Notes: a model not told the origin generated them from the sequence alone. A DNA stretch of 64,000 nucleotides from Distichodus sexfasciatus (GCA_032718565.1 JAVGVS010000864.1:1-64000), one strand, 5' to 3'. Counted from the stretch's first letter, positions 36,601-51,600 are shown. Numbers and translations are program-made.

Positions 36601-39600
36601 AGATACCGTCCCCAAGCACTGCTCCCGAGGTGCTGCCCATGTCAGCTGTCTACTGCTGCTTCACTGATGGCTCAGATGCAGAGTCGGCATTTGCTTGTGG
36701 TGCACTGTGTTCTATGCTGTGGTGTATTCACAATGACAAATAATCACTCGCTGTCACATGTCAAGCAGCAGTAGTTATTTTTTGGATCAGAAGACAGATT
36801 GGCTGCTCTTTCTTGGAGCGCTTTTTGGTGGCTCCTGACCGCTGAAGAGCAGGAACATCCAACAAGAGCAGTTTTGGAGATGCTCTGACCCAGTCGTCTA
36901 CCCTTCATCATCACAATTTGGGCCTTGGTAAAGTCACTCAAATTCTTTACCTTGCCCATTTTTGTGCTTCAAACACTCACTGCCATGTGCCACTTTAACA
37001 AGTAGGGTTGTAACGATGCATCAGTGTATACACAGCAAAAAATCAGTGTCAGAAAATAAGAAAAAGAAAAGGATAATAAGAAAAAAGGTTCCAGAATCAA
37101 GCTAAATTATTTGTCAGTGTAGTGAGAAAATTTATCTTGTTAAGATCTCCTAAAACAAGAAAAAGAATCTTTCCATTTTTCCATGTTTTTAGCTTTAATA
37201 TTCTTAAAATGAGTGAAGTTGTCATGAATTTCTTAACTCGTAGTGAAGAGCATGAGGACCTTTCCGTTCTCTTAATTAAATTTCTTATTTCATTTTAAGA
37301 AGTTCTCTTCAGTACATTTTTCTTAATAAGATAATTGTAGCCAATGTTTCTTAAAATTAGATTATTTATCTTGCACATACAAGTCTAGTCAGTTATTCTT
37401 AAAATAAAAAAACAAGATCTATTTTTTCTTTTTAAGATTTTCTGGCTTGTTAGAATTTCATTTTTTGCAGTGTATTTATACATCGATCCAGTAATCAGCA
37501 AGCCCAAAGCACTGACAGAATGAAAACATCAATCAGACATTAGGCATTGTAATATCACTTTATATTGTATAGGAAGTCTGTTGTATTAAAAAGATGTTTA
37601 TCAGTTTGTGACTACAAACTAGAGGCATTTCTGTAAGAAAATGGAAATGTAATGGCTTTTTTGGCAGCAAGAGGTTTATGGTTATCACATAATGACGCAA
37701 TCACATAATGAATCCCGTTGATGCAAACCGTTAGTAATGCACTCAGCAACGTTTAGTTGTTGAACACAAAGGTGTTTCTCTCAAATAATGGAAAAAGGGA
37801 AAATGGACATAACTCGCGAACGAGTTCACGTAGCAAAATCGTGTAGGAAAGCACACTACACCACTATAGCCTGCACCTTTTAGAGTTGAAACTGCATTTC
37901 TAGCACAAAAACTGTAGGAGGAGTAATGTTGCCAAAAAAGTGGGTGGAATAATAATAATAAATCAAACAGTATTTTTTAGCCTCTTTGTGGTTTGATATG
38001 AATGGAAGAGAGTTGTGTTAAATCAGCACATGATATTGTTTCATAAATCGCTGAATCCTGAAATCAATCATATGGAACTTGATATCGTCAGACACCGTAT
38101 TGTTGTCTGCTCATTCGATATAATCTTGATGAAACTTGAGATTTACACTCATAGCAACAAGGTAATCGATGTTATTCACTGCACCTCCTAGTGTAAAAGT
38201 GAGTAATGGTCATTGTGAACACACTGTGAAGAAGAAGTGGGCAGCTGACAAGGGCAGCACCCGGGGAGCAGTGCTTGGGGATGGTGCATTGCTCATGAGT
38301 ACCTTAGTGGCACCTTTACCGGTTCCGGCCTTGAACCAGCGACCTTCCGTTCACTGGGCAAACACCCAAACCGTTACACTACTAACTGCCCACGTGTATC
38401 ATATAACATATATAGTATCACGCCCCAGTGGTCATAATATTATGTCTGATGTTATGGCACTGTGCGATCTCGTTATTGTTCTTTAGTGAGAATGTAAGTA
38501 GGATAGTTTATTACCGAGACTTGTTTGGACGGCATCTGATTTTCTTGTCTTCTCTCTTCAGACCACTAGGACCAGAAAACCTGCTGCTTCGAGGAGCACG
38601 ACTGAAAAACACCAAAGAAATTTTTGGTTAGTTTTTTTGTGGAATTAGATTTCACCTCACTGACACTCTTATGCTTACACTCTTTTTACAGCTATTTAAA
38701 GCACTTATGTGCTTTTATAACACAGTGGATGATAGAAATGGTCATTTTTAATTCTGTGTTTGATCTCAGGTGTGGCGGTGTACACCGGCATGGAATCCAA
38801 GATGGCTCTAAACTACAAGTGCAAGTCACAGAAGCGCTCTGCAGTGGAGAAGTACGTGAGCTTTTGTCTCCCGCACATTTGCTCATTTTCTCAGTAACTC
38901 AATAACGTTTGTCACTGTGTGATCTCCCTCCAACGCTCAGGTCCATGAACACGTTTCTCATCATCTACCTGGGCATCCTGCTGTTCGAGGCCGTCCTCAG
39001 CACCATCCTGAAGTACGCCTGGCAGGCCGAGAACAAGTGGGACGAGCCCTTCTACAACCAGAGAACTGAGCAGGAGCGTAACAGCAGCAAAGTAAGAGCA
39101 TTACGCTGGAGCTGCAGCATTTTTGTCTTTCGAACCTATAACTGATGACGAGACGTCTTACCCAAATTTAATTGCATGCACGTTGGGTTTTATTTAATCC
39201 TACAGTTGGGTAATATTATGCTGTTTAAATGTAAAAACTTTCTTAAGACCAAATTTAGTTTTTTCTTATTTTTGTTCTTAAGAAAATTCCTAAGAAAAGG
39301 CGTTAACATGTGGTGCTAATCCACAAATCCAGGGCCGTGTTCACACACCAGTCATTTTTTCCAAGTCTCAAGTCTCAAGTCTTTGTGCTCGAGTCCAAGT
39401 CAAGTCTGAGTCATTGTTTGTGCAACTCCAAGACTCAGACTCAAGTACCCATCTCCGGCGCGCGCACAAATTGCAACATGAAGTTGACAGAATTATAAAG
39501 ACTGAGCAATCCAAAAAGATATTAAAATGTAGCAATTCTGAAGTTGAGATTCTGCTACGAGAAATGAGCAGAAGAGGCGGCATAATACCTGTGACAGGGT

Positions 39601-42600
39601 TTTTTGCATTTTGTTTGTTAAATATTCATTTTGTAAAGTAATTCATTATGCACAATAATTTAAACATTTCATTTAGTATATTAAGTAGAACTGTAACACT
39701 GACAAAAGCATACTAACCTAATGATCACTCTTCAGTGTTCTTACCTAACAACAAATCTCAAAAAAGAACGCTTTTGTGAATGTCTGCTTTCTTAAGAACG
39801 GTTGGTGAATGAGGCCCAGTTTTGGAGTTTTAATCATGAGAAGGTCATTTTTAGAGTCTACGAACGCCCCAGCACAAGCAGTATACAAAACATTGTCAGA
39901 CTTGTTCGTTTTTACAACTGAGAAGTGAGAAATGTTAGTTTCTGGTCAAAACAAGGTGATTTAAAAGGAAACTGACTCACGTTGCAGCGTGTTGTCAGTC
40001 GTTGTCTCGAGAGATGGTGTCCTGCTGTAAAACGCTGTTTAAGCAGCTGCCTACATTACACGTTGCTATAAGTTTTATAAGACGGCTCTAGCACAAATGC
40101 AGACTTGCTCTCATAGCAGCGCAGTTCCTCTATATCTGCTACTGAACATTGGCACTGTTTAGTGGAAAACGAGATCTGCATTTGTTTTAGCAACACGTTC
40201 AAAACGCGTGATGTTTATACTGTGCGATACCACGGCAAATCAATATCACGATTTACTCAACATTTTACATTGATTCTGATTAATAAACAATTCTTTTTGT
40301 TTTGGGGTTTTTGTGTTTGTTTTTTTGCCCTCGTAGTTCGCTAAAAAGGTGTGTGCTGTAGATATGCTCAGCAATTAATGGCTTGAGCCCGATCGCCCCT
40401 GGGGACAGAAAAGAAAGGCTTTTAATAGTCGGTAAACGTAAACAAACATACAGCACATCAACATCACCGACAGAATCTCGTCTAAAAATCTCAAACAACA
40501 AATTCCACCTAAACATAACACAATTCCAACACCAAAGATGTAATTAAACAAAGAATAAAAACACTGCGTAGGTCTATGTGGAAGAATGCGGCTGTAGAAT
40601 CTATACTACTACGGCTAACCATGTATACCATATATCATATGAAAGCCCAGACTCCACAGATTACGCAGCTAATGTTGTTTTTTTGGCGAACATGATTCTT
40701 TTTTTCATCTTTTGCTTTGTTGCATCTTCCTTTCTTCTGACCCAGTAATCCACAGTAATCTCACAAGTGTTACTTTTATAATGATGCCAAAAGCATAAAA
40801 TAGACGTGGTTGCTGAGATATATTTTGGGTATTTTGGGTATCTTATTTAGTCTCTGGGCTTAACAGGTTAAATAAGAGTGTGTATCTTTGTGATTTTAAA
40901 ACACACGCTGATTGAACGGGGTGGAGTCACATGACAACACAAGCGGTAGAATGTTGTTAAGGAGTCAGTACTGAACACACACTGGGGAAAGTATTCACAG
41001 CTTTTAAAACATAATTAAAATAATCGTCTTGGGCAAGATTACATCTGTAGGGCAGCTGGTAGTGTAACGGTTAGTGAGTTTGCCATTTGATCGGAAGGTC
41101 ACTGGCTAATGTCCCGTACCACTGAGGTACTCATGAGCAAGGTACCATTCCCAAGCACTGCTGCCTTGTCGCTGCACATCAGGTACCGACTGCTCCTTCA
41201 TGGATGGGTCAAATGCAGAGCTCACATTTCATTGTGGTGCGCTGTGTGCTGTGCTGCGTTCACAATGACTTATCTCAGTTTCACTTCATTTTGGATCAGT
41301 TGCCCAGCCCTGGAGGGATGTTGCAGTGTCGTCCAGATTGCTGGAATATGAATATTTTTTAGAATGTTTGTCTCTCCCTCTGCCGTCCTCCTCCAACTTG
41401 GTAATATAAATAGCTTATAATTATAATAAGGGCCTGGGTTTATGTATTTATTAACCCGCATCATTGTCAACCCACAGGCTTTAGACACAAGTCTGTTTGG
41501 TTTATGCTCTTTTAGGGTTACGTATCTAAAGGGCCGTTATATTCCAGTCAACAGCTAACAAATGCAAACTCACTGCTTTGGATCAACTCCAGACCCTTTT
41601 ATTTACTTCATTTGTCATGGAGTAATGAGGGAACACACCACACCTGGTCATTAAACCACGTCAGTCATGTGTCCAATTACTTTTGAGCCGCTGGAAATGG
41701 AGAGAGACTGAACAATGGGTGATATTTCTGAAAGCTTATTGCAACACTTCTACATCACATCTTGATTGATTAATTTCAGATCCATTGCAGTAGGATACAG
41801 AGAGAAAAATAGCAATAATTGCAGTCTAGGACTGGGAGATCTGGCCACCAATAAATAAATAAATCACGATAACTTGAACCTTATTATCTTAATTACGGTT
41901 TATGAACAATTATTTTGTTTTTGGATATTTTGGGGGGTTTGCCCAGATTTGTATTGTAAATATATGATTAAAGTGAGCAATAAAGGTACCACTGAGGTAC
42001 TCATGAAAACTGCTCCTTCACGGATGGGTCAAATGGGTTGGGTTTTCAGCGCTTTAACATTCACAGAAATAAGACATGGGCAAGATGATGTCGAGTAGAG
42101 GTTTAGAACGTGAGTTTGGATTTCTTTTCAATTTGAAAATAATTGTTTATTAATTGTAATCAAGGTTAAATGTCCCATTAATCGTGATATTGATTGAGGC
42201 CATATCGCCCACCTCTAGCCTGGGTTGTATTTTTATACCTCTCCTTCTGCATCATAGCTGTGAGTTTGACTGGCAGTGTTTTGACAGTGGAGAGTAAAAA
42301 GCGTGTGATGAAGTGGCGTCACATCTCGACACTGTCGTTCCCAATTGTGTGATCAAAATTTTTGTGTGAAAGACAAAGCCTCAAGTGTGTGTGTGTGTGT
42401 GTTTTACAGATCTTAAAGTTTATCTCGGATTTCCTGGCCTTTCTGGTTCTGTACAACTTCATCATTCCCATTTCGTTGTACGTCACCGTGGAGATGCAGA
42501 AGTTCCTCGGCTCTTTCTTCATTGGCTGGGACTTGGACCTGTACCACGAGGAGAGTGACCAGAAAGCACAGGTCAACACTTCTGACCTCAATGAAGAGCT

Positions 42601-45600
42601 GGGACAGGTGTGTGTCTGTGTTTCGTTTGGATTATTTGCGTTTCCTAAATGAAACTACAGTTGAAACAGCTAAGTGATTTATGTATATCAAGGGTCGACC
42701 GATTATCGGGGGCCGATATTAGGCGTTTTGCAGAGTATCACTGTTTAATTTTGACCATCACTGATATTAAGCAATAATGGGAACTGATATCAGCAGTAAA
42801 ACAATATTGGTCGACCTCTAATGTGTATGTATATATTTTGAAATACATGTAAATGTTTTTAAGTCTAATTTTACAATTTTTCTTTTCTATCTTAGGAACA
42901 TTCGACCTCATTCACCAATATTTTCAGTATTTGTTCTGACTTTTATAGTTATACCCCTTAAGCAGTGTAATATACAACTGTAGAACTGAGGAAATCTCAG
43001 TAACCTATCCTGATATGCATGCAATAAAATTTGAGTGGAATTGCTATTTGGTGAATGAGGCACTTTGTTTCCTTTCTCTGTTTTAAAACAAGCAATTAAT
43101 AGATTGATCGACTGCAAAACAATTTGAGCAATTACCCAAATAATTATTAATCAAAGACCTAAACATATCTGCCAATGTTCAGGTGGAGTACGTTTTCACT
43201 GACAAGACGGGCACTTTGACCGAAAACGAGATGCAGTTCAGGGAGTGTTCCATCAACGGCATCAAGTACCAGGAGATCAACGGCAAACTCGTCCCCGAGG
43301 GAATGACGGACGACGTCCCTGACGGATCAGTTCCTCACCTGGTGAGACACGACGAGAATCAAGAGAGAAAACTCTTACACCCTGCAGCGTCGAATCCGAA
43401 TAGCTAGGATCTCTTCTGAGTAGAGCTGGACATTAAATCGAATATTAATCAAGCCTCTAATCCACACAGTCTTGGTCATGATATTATTTCAGATATTTTA
43501 AAAATTCTGTTAATACTCCCCCCAGTGTGTGTTCATGCTTCTTAAAACCACACTACCATGTGTGTTGCCACGAGACTCAGACTGTGTGTTTCCTTCAGCT
43601 ATTTTAAATTTACAATTTCTACATTTCTGCATTCGAAACAATATCCCAGCTTTAATAGTTGAGCATATTTACAGTACAAAACGTGTCACTAAACTATGAG
43701 GCCGAAAAAGACAAAAACAAAATCATCGCACATTAGTCGTAATCGAGGTAAAGTTAATGATGATGTTGATTTGAGCTGATATCGCCCCTCCTTCTGATTT
43801 CATGTTTATTTGTGCTTATGTGTGTGCTTTAGAGTGGGGAAGAGGAGATCTTCCTGAAAGCCGTCTCACTGTGCCACACGGTGCAGATCAGCTACGATCA
43901 GACGGACGGCAACGCCGATCCCTTCTCCCACGCCAACGGCTTCACCACCCAGATGGAGTATTATGCTTCCTCTCCCGATGAGAAGGCCCTGGTGGAAGCC
44001 ACTAAGAGGTCAGAGCTAAAAACCTTGCTTGTCAGTGGGCCTCATTCACCTATATTTTCTTAAATCTGTTCTTAAGAAAGTTAAGACATTTAGTTTAATA
44101 GTTTTCATATTATTCTAGGGATGCACCGATCTAATATGTAGATCGGGTATCGGTCCGATAATGACTAAGGGTGCTTTCACACCTACAGGCTTTAGTCCGC
44201 GTCAGTCGAACTTGAGTTCGTTTCCCCTCTTGGTGCGGTTCGTTTGGTCTGGTGTGAACACGGTAATTGCACTCGAGTGCGGACCAAAACAACCGCACCG
44301 AGACCCCCAAAAAGAGGTGGTCTCGATCCGAATCAGTTAGCGAACTCTGGTGCGGTCCTCCTGGTGAGAAAGCATACCGAACCAAAACAGGACCAAAGGC
44401 TGCGAATCACGTGATATACATAGATCTTCGGGAAAAATTTCACATGATGAGCATATCACTGGTCCTCCTTATTAATGCGCGCCACCTCCTGTATTTTCGC
44501 GATACGCGCCTTTGGCGAATGTAGTAATACGCTGTTTTCCAGCCGTAACCGCGCTTAATTTTCAAACCCAATAATTCATCTGAAGTGGTGAACGCACGAG
44601 ATCACCAGGGCGACAACCAGTCCACGTAGGTTCTCCATCTTGAAACAGTCAACACAGAATTTTCTTACTGTATTTACATTTTTGTTCACGCGGCAAACAA
44701 ATCCGACCAATAAGCGGAGAGGACGTTCTCGCGTGATTTAAAGTGACACATTTTGGTACGCTTGGATTTTTTCCCGTGTGAAAACAAACCGAACCGAAGA
44801 GAAAATGCTACAAGTTTTTTTGTGTGAAATACTTTTTTCCATTTTATTATGTTGGAGAGTTAATAATAAATGTAGAAAAATAGAAACAGACAGTTTGGTT
44901 TATTTAAAAAATGCTGGAAATGAAAGTGTTTTTCTTTTTATCTGATTAACAATTGATTAATTGAAAAAATAATCAATTAAAATTACACAATTACAGAGAC
45001 TCCAGCCAAAAGATTGATATCAAAAAATGAATAAATATTAGAGGAGCCTGGCGAGCTGACCTGTGCTGCATGAAGTATTCCTATTAATGTGGTGTTTTGT
45101 GACATCTGACCGTATGTTTGTTTAGCTTGGTTTTCCAAACGTAATCTCATGTTTTTGATTTTGCTGCAGGATGGGCGTGACCTTCACGGGGAGCAATGGT
45201 GAACACATGATGATCAAAACGTTTGGGAAATCAGAAAGGTGAGACTCGGCTTTGAGATCATTTCCCACAACAAAAAGCAGCTCCTGGAACGCTAATGAAA
45301 CAGTCGTGTAAAAGGCAGATGTAGCTTAGTTGTGTGCAGTAGTTACAATAAATAATAATGAACATACAGTAGACCACAGGTTCACACTGATGAAAAATAC
45401 CTGGAACATAATGTGCGTGGTAATATATATACTGTGTTTATATCTCTTTTTATTTTGCCTCAGGTATAAACTCCTCCATGTATTAGAGTTTGATGCAAAC
45501 AGAAGACGTATGAGTGTGATACTGCAGACTCCATCAGGTGTGTATTACTCAACTCTACCACAAATAAGTGCACACACAGTTAGGTCCATAACTACTTGGA

Positions 45601-48600
45601 TATCCAGTGTTTCCCTCTACCATTATATTAGAGGGGACATCACCATCACACACACAGGTTAGCACACTCACGCCAGCAGACAGAGAGCGTGCGTCAGAAA
45701 ATATGTTGTCCACCACCTGAAAAGCAGACAAAAATATCTGTGACTTGTTCTTCCAAAAGCCCAGAAAGATACACTGCAGTGACTAACGCCACACACTTTG
45801 TAGATAGTTATCATAAAAAGAACACCCGTTGAACCCTAACCCTAACCCTACCGCCCCCCACAAGCCCGTAAACCTGGATATTGGTGCAGGGTTTGGAGGT
45901 GTAAACCTAAATTCAAGGGGTTTAACAAAGGTGTTGCATGAGACTTAGAGAAATTGCAGCCATTTTTTGCTCAGAGTCCCTCAGGTTCATAAGTAACGGA
46001 GCTAAAAATGCACCGTTTTAATGCTTGGATGAAATACTGTGCAATCAGTGACTTCCGGAACACACTCACATCACCAAAAATGCAGAGTTTCCTCTGGTGA
46101 GATGCTTTGCCAGGCCTTTTTCTGCTGCTGCTTTCACTTGCGGCTCGTTTTGTTGATCTTTCCACCTTGAGTTTTGTCTTCAGTAAATGAAAAGTGTGCT
46201 ATGTTGGGTTTACCAACCTCACAATATACACTGCCCTCCAAAAGTTTGGAAACGCCCCTGGCAAAGTGGGGTTTTGGACAGTATTGCCATGAATCCTTTT
46301 TAATTTGTGATAATGTTGCACTGATAAGGGACGACACAAACTACCAAAACATATTTTATTACATAAACAGTTTATTAAACAGTTTATACATAGAAAATAC
46401 TTACATTTTGGATTCATCAAAATATCCTCCATTAGCAGCTATTACAGCTCTGGATAATCTGGGCGTCTGAGCTGTCGATGAACCAATCAGTTGTTGAAGC
46501 TATTATGGTGTGCTGACCCAAACATCTTTTAAAAACCTGGGCCAAGTTTAAACCAGTAACCAGACATCACAGCTGGCAAAGGGGCACGTCTGACCTTGAC
46601 ATGTATATACTGCCATTATTATTTAATCAAAATAAAAATGATTATTGCTGGTATCCAAAGATAATGTCAAGTTACTTTAATGTATTTGCACCAAAAAATG
46701 ATGAGGATTTATGCTGATATCGTCCAAAACCCCACTTTGCCAGGGGCGTTTCCTCACTTTTGGAGGGCAGTGTATGTACTGTGTATATACATGTCTCTAA
46801 TACGGTACGTTTTTATACAAAGACTAAAACCTCAGTCCAGGATTTCATTCTGATTTCATTCTCACTGTGTGTTTAGGAACATTTTAAGATTAACTTGAAT
46901 TATTTTACACCATTATTATTTGTGGCCCATATGTTAAAAGATATCTCGGTATCTTGTGTCAAAAAAGCCATTTGAGTTATAGCTACACCCCAGTGATGAC
47001 CAGATGAGGTGGAATCAATTTCCTCATGAGTCCTAACCACTAGACCCCCACCACCACCACCACCACCACCATTGATAAATTTGGCAACGTTCTTGATCAC
47101 CAAAGAGTGGGTTGCTGACTTGATGTGTGACGTTTCAGGAGAGAAGGTGTTATTCACTAAAGGAGCCGAGTCTGCCATCCTTCCCTACGCCAAGAGCGGA
47201 GAGATCGAGAAGACGCGGCTTCACGTGGACGAGTTTGCTCTGGTAAGAGAGTGCATGTCTAGTAGAGGAGGAACGGCTGCTTTTTGTCACAGTTTAGTGC
47301 TGTTACTCACTCTCAAATCATCCTTTTAGTCCACTGAGTGGAACTCTTTGCTCTCATGCAGCTATTATAGAGAGTTTAAATCCCCTCACTCTCTCTCACA
47401 ATTAAAAAATATAGACGAGGCATCTGAGGCATTCCTGAGACATAATGATGACAGTAGCTTCTCACAAGTGCTTTTAGTCTTTTTTTTCTTCTTCGGGATT
47501 CGTGTTCTCATATGCCGAGAAATCCTGCATTTTGCAGATTCCGTCCGCCCAGGACTGAGCTTTCAAACACCTTGAGCGCCTCCACGTGTGAAAAACTGCA
47601 GGAAACTACAGGATGACGGAATGTTTACGTGTGCATTTACAGCGGGACTATCCGGACGGGATTAGAATTACCCGAGGTCATTTTTGCAGACCTTTTTTTA
47701 CAGACAAATCCACACAGTCTTTACCGATATTGTCCATAATGATTACAAACATGACACATTAGGTCGGGACTAAAATCACTGAGAAGCTGTGCTGTTTAAC
47801 CCCACGTCCTTATGTAAAACTACCCATAACATCAGTAATGACCACGCAGCTCTTTCAGTTTTCTTACATTTTAATACAAAAGAGTTTTCGTCCCCAAAGG
47901 TAGGTCCATCATCAGTTGTAGAGTCTAAAATTGGTCTGCAAAGTAAAGTCTAGGTCAGAAATGCACAGTTCCCTCAGGAGCCCTCCGTTGTGGCTGGTGA
48001 AGGAACACTATTGATGCTGATGAGTTGATGAGCGCTGGTTGAGACTTTTTTTTGTTGAATGGACTGATTGTGCTTCTAAACTACATTATCTCAGTAGGCA
48101 GTTAATGTAGATTCTCTCATTGCGCAATTCTTCTTGCCCTGGAGTTTACTGTAGTGAATAACGTCTTGTGACTTTAAATGGATGCAGTGAATTGTGCGTT
48201 TTGTGAGTCTCGCTGCAATCATCCTAACAGCAGGGAAAGACCAGCTATAAGTCTGGGTTTCTGATTCTAAAACAAAAAATTACAAAACGGATTTCAAAAC
48301 ATCATCTGGGTTTCTGATTCTAAAGCTGGAAATCAGAAAACGGATTCTAAGACTTGATCTGAGTTTGCAATTCTAAAGCAAAAATTGATAAATTGGATTT
48401 GGTCAGTGTTTCTTATTCGACGCAAAAATTGGAAATAAACTTCAAGAACTTATCCTGGTTTCCAATTTTGAAACAAAAATCACAAAATGGATTTCAAGCC
48501 CTGAACTGGTTTCTGATTCTAAAACAGAAATTGCGGAACAGTTTGCAAGAACTAATTTAGGTTTCTGATTTTAAACAAAAAGCAGGAAGCAGATTTCAAA

Positions 48601-51600
48601 ACAGCAACAGGTGTCAGGAACTGATTTTGAAGCGGTTAAATATTTTTATATGCAGTAAAAAGTTTGGCAGCCACTGGTGTAAACTAAGTGACCTTACTTT
48701 GAGGTGACTTTTCAAAAAGCTTGTCTAAAATATTTATTCGGAAACGGTTTGAACTGTCAAACTGACGTTCATGAATGCTTGTACAGACAACCGGAGGCAG
48801 CGTTAGTCACTGCTGCAGATGTGGTGTGCATGTTTTGGAGCTTCTATCTTTAGTGCCACGGTGTGTGTGTGTGTTTGTTTGCAGAAGGGTCTGCGGACGC
48901 TGGTGGTGGCCTGCAGGACGTTCAGCGCAGACGAGTATGCCGAGGTGGAGCGACGGCTTCGCGAAGCTCGAACCGCTTTACAGCAGAGAGAAGAGCGGCT
49001 GGATGAGGCCTTCAGCTTCATCGAGAGAGACCTCAAGCTGCTGGGAGCCACCGGGGTCGAAGACAAGTGAGTCTCTCACACACACACGCACACACACGTA
49101 CTGCTATCTTTGGGGGAGTCGGTAGTGTAACGGTTGGGGAGTTGGCACTGTGATTGGAAGGTCACTGGTTCAAATCCCAGACCGGTAAAGGTACCACTGA
49201 GGTACTCGAGCAAGGTACCGTCCCCAAGCACTGCTCCCCGGGCGCTGCCACAAGTGACGTTCCCGTGCGCTGTGAGCCGGCAGAATGTCCTAACCATTAC
49301 ACCAAAAGCACACCACATGGTTATACTGTTTAATTTCCTTAACAGTGCTCGCTTGCAATCTCCGTGTTGCTGATGGTTTTTACTGACGCAGGATTAGGGA
49401 TGGTCACAAAATTACAGAACTGTTATTTTAATAATAAATAATTTAGCACATACATATGGGTGTGTAATTAGGGGTCCATGCAGTGAAACTATCAAATATT
49501 TCCTTAAGCAGAACAGAGTAATCTCAGCCTCCTCCTCACAGAGAAATACACAACTTATTATTTAAAAACTGCTATCGGGTCTGTGCTCAGGTTCGGCCGA
49601 TTCCCAAACCCAGAGTATCGGCATCGGAATCGGAACTAAAAAAAAAACGTTGGAATCGCTGCACCCCCACTCTATACCCTATTTGAAGATGAAACAGTGC
49701 AACAGTGGCTTTAATGTGCTCCATCCACACAGTGAGTCTCTCCCTCTCCCAGCGTGGATCTTAAAATAGTGAGAGAGACGCTGATTTCACTCTGCTTCAG
49801 TTTGCTGTGACGACTCGGCGGTGTGAAGCCGGAGCTGCGGAGGCGGCACTCTTGAGTTCACTCCGTGTAATCGTGCTGATCAGCCTGTCGTTTCATTTCC
49901 AACAAAGTGGAGCTACCGTTAAAGCAAAGTAAAGCGTGAGCCTGCGGCTCGGGAACTGCGGTCAAACACGAAACCCTCTCCAGCCACGTTCCTGCATCTC
50001 AAGAACTCACAAATTGTCCAGACCCCCACAGTTCTTCACTTCACTTCTATCCTTCACTCCAAAATTGTGAAATGAGAGTCGATGGTATAATTATACAGCA
50101 GTGTGATTTGAACAATAATACACTTCAGACTTATGAGCGCTATTTTGATGGCATTTTATCTTTTTTTACTATGGGATCCATTTAAAACATATTTAGCTTG
50201 GTGCGTTACTGTATGTGCGTACATACGCTACAAGTCTTGGAATATTTGTTAGTCTAAATTAGTAATAACCAGTATCAGCTCCGAAAACTTCACATCGGTC
50301 GACCCTTATTACAGTGATCAGAAAATCTTCTGAAATGTCAGTGTGGTGGGATGTGCGTTTAGGTCACGCGGTGCTTTTAAATGTGTTCTGCATAAGGGGT
50401 GTTTGTGTGGTTTCACTAGCAGAGCTGAGCTGAGTGGCTTCTGCTGAACACTGACATATTGCAATCTGATCTTGCTGCAAGCGGCTCTGTGCTAGGCTCA
50501 GGAAAGTGTGTGTGCGTGCACACTATGAAGCCCGCTCATGCCATCTGCCTGAAATTTTTACTCTGTGCTTCATTAATTCTGTCCCGTGGCAGGCAGGCGA
50601 GCAGGAGGGGGGCTGCAGCAGCTCCTCCATAAAACCCAACACGCACGCATCTTGTTTTCAGAGGAGTCTGTGTGTCATTTAAGAAGTCATTAAACCCCAA
50701 AGCAGTCACACTTGTACCCTGATTTACTAGCACGCCCGCATCACAGTTACGTTCCCCACACAACATGTTGAGTTTGGGAGGGAGGGAGGTCCCTAGCGCG
50801 CGCTCTCTCTCTCGTTCCCTAGCTCTTTTTCCCTTGTTCCTTAGCGCTTTCCCTGCTTCATTCTCCCTCCCTTCCTAAATCTCTCTCCACCTTCCCTAGC
50901 TCCCTCCCTCTCTCCAGATTCCCTTGCTCCCTCCCTCCCTCCCTCCCTCCACCTTCCCTAGCTCCCTCCCTCCCTCCACCTTCCCTAGCTCCCTCCCTCC
51001 CCTCCCCACCTTCCCTTAGCTCCCTCCCTCCACCTTCCCTACTTCCCTCCACCTTCCTAGTTCCTCCCTCCCTCCCACCTTCCCTAGTTCCCTCCCTCCC
51101 TCCCTCCACCTTCCCTAGTTCTCCCTCCCTCCTCCACCTTCCCTAGTTCCCTCCTCCCCTCCCTCCCTTCCACTAGTCCCTCCTCCTTCCCCTCCCTCCT
51201 CCACCTTTCCCTAGCTCCTCCCTCCTCTGCCTTTCCTTGTTCCCTCTCTCCCTCCTTCCCACCTTTCCTTGTTCCTCCCTCCCCTCCCTCTGCCTTTCAT
51301 GTTCCTCCTCCATCTTCCCTGACTCTCTTCACAAATTTCTCTTTCCCTTTGCGTAAACTTTTTGCAGAGACATCTGAGTGTGATGTTCATGTGTGTGTGT
51401 TTTTTGCAGGCTGGGGAAGGTGCAGAGAGGCGATTGAGGCTTGCCTGGGTTAGCTGGGATTAAAGTGCTGCAGGTGCTGGCCAGGGGACAGGTGGAGGCG
51501 GCAGTCCAGCCCATTCTCTCCTGCGGTCACTTCCCCGCTTTCTCTGAACATCCTGGGCTGGTGCAGCAGGGGTCAGACCACGAGGTGTGCAGAGGAGCTC

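Larger units (their letters stand above)
39092..42409 (+). other. Intron 11 (3.3 kb)
   Basis: Contains an AAGTCTCAAGTC-type repeat (39358-39440), a 'TGGTGAATGAGGCCC' MITE end (39810), a SINE-1, a SINE-1 remnant and a hAT-like MITE. 39850-41040 shows nothing recognisable. Confidence 0.8.

Noticed and set aside
17589..49066. Assignment as ATP11A or ATP11C
   Set aside because: N-terminal FDPPHQSDTRT, the NGAPVFVVRSG segment, YHEESDQKAQVNTSD and RECSINGIKYQEINGKLVPEG follow ATP11B rather than its paralogues.
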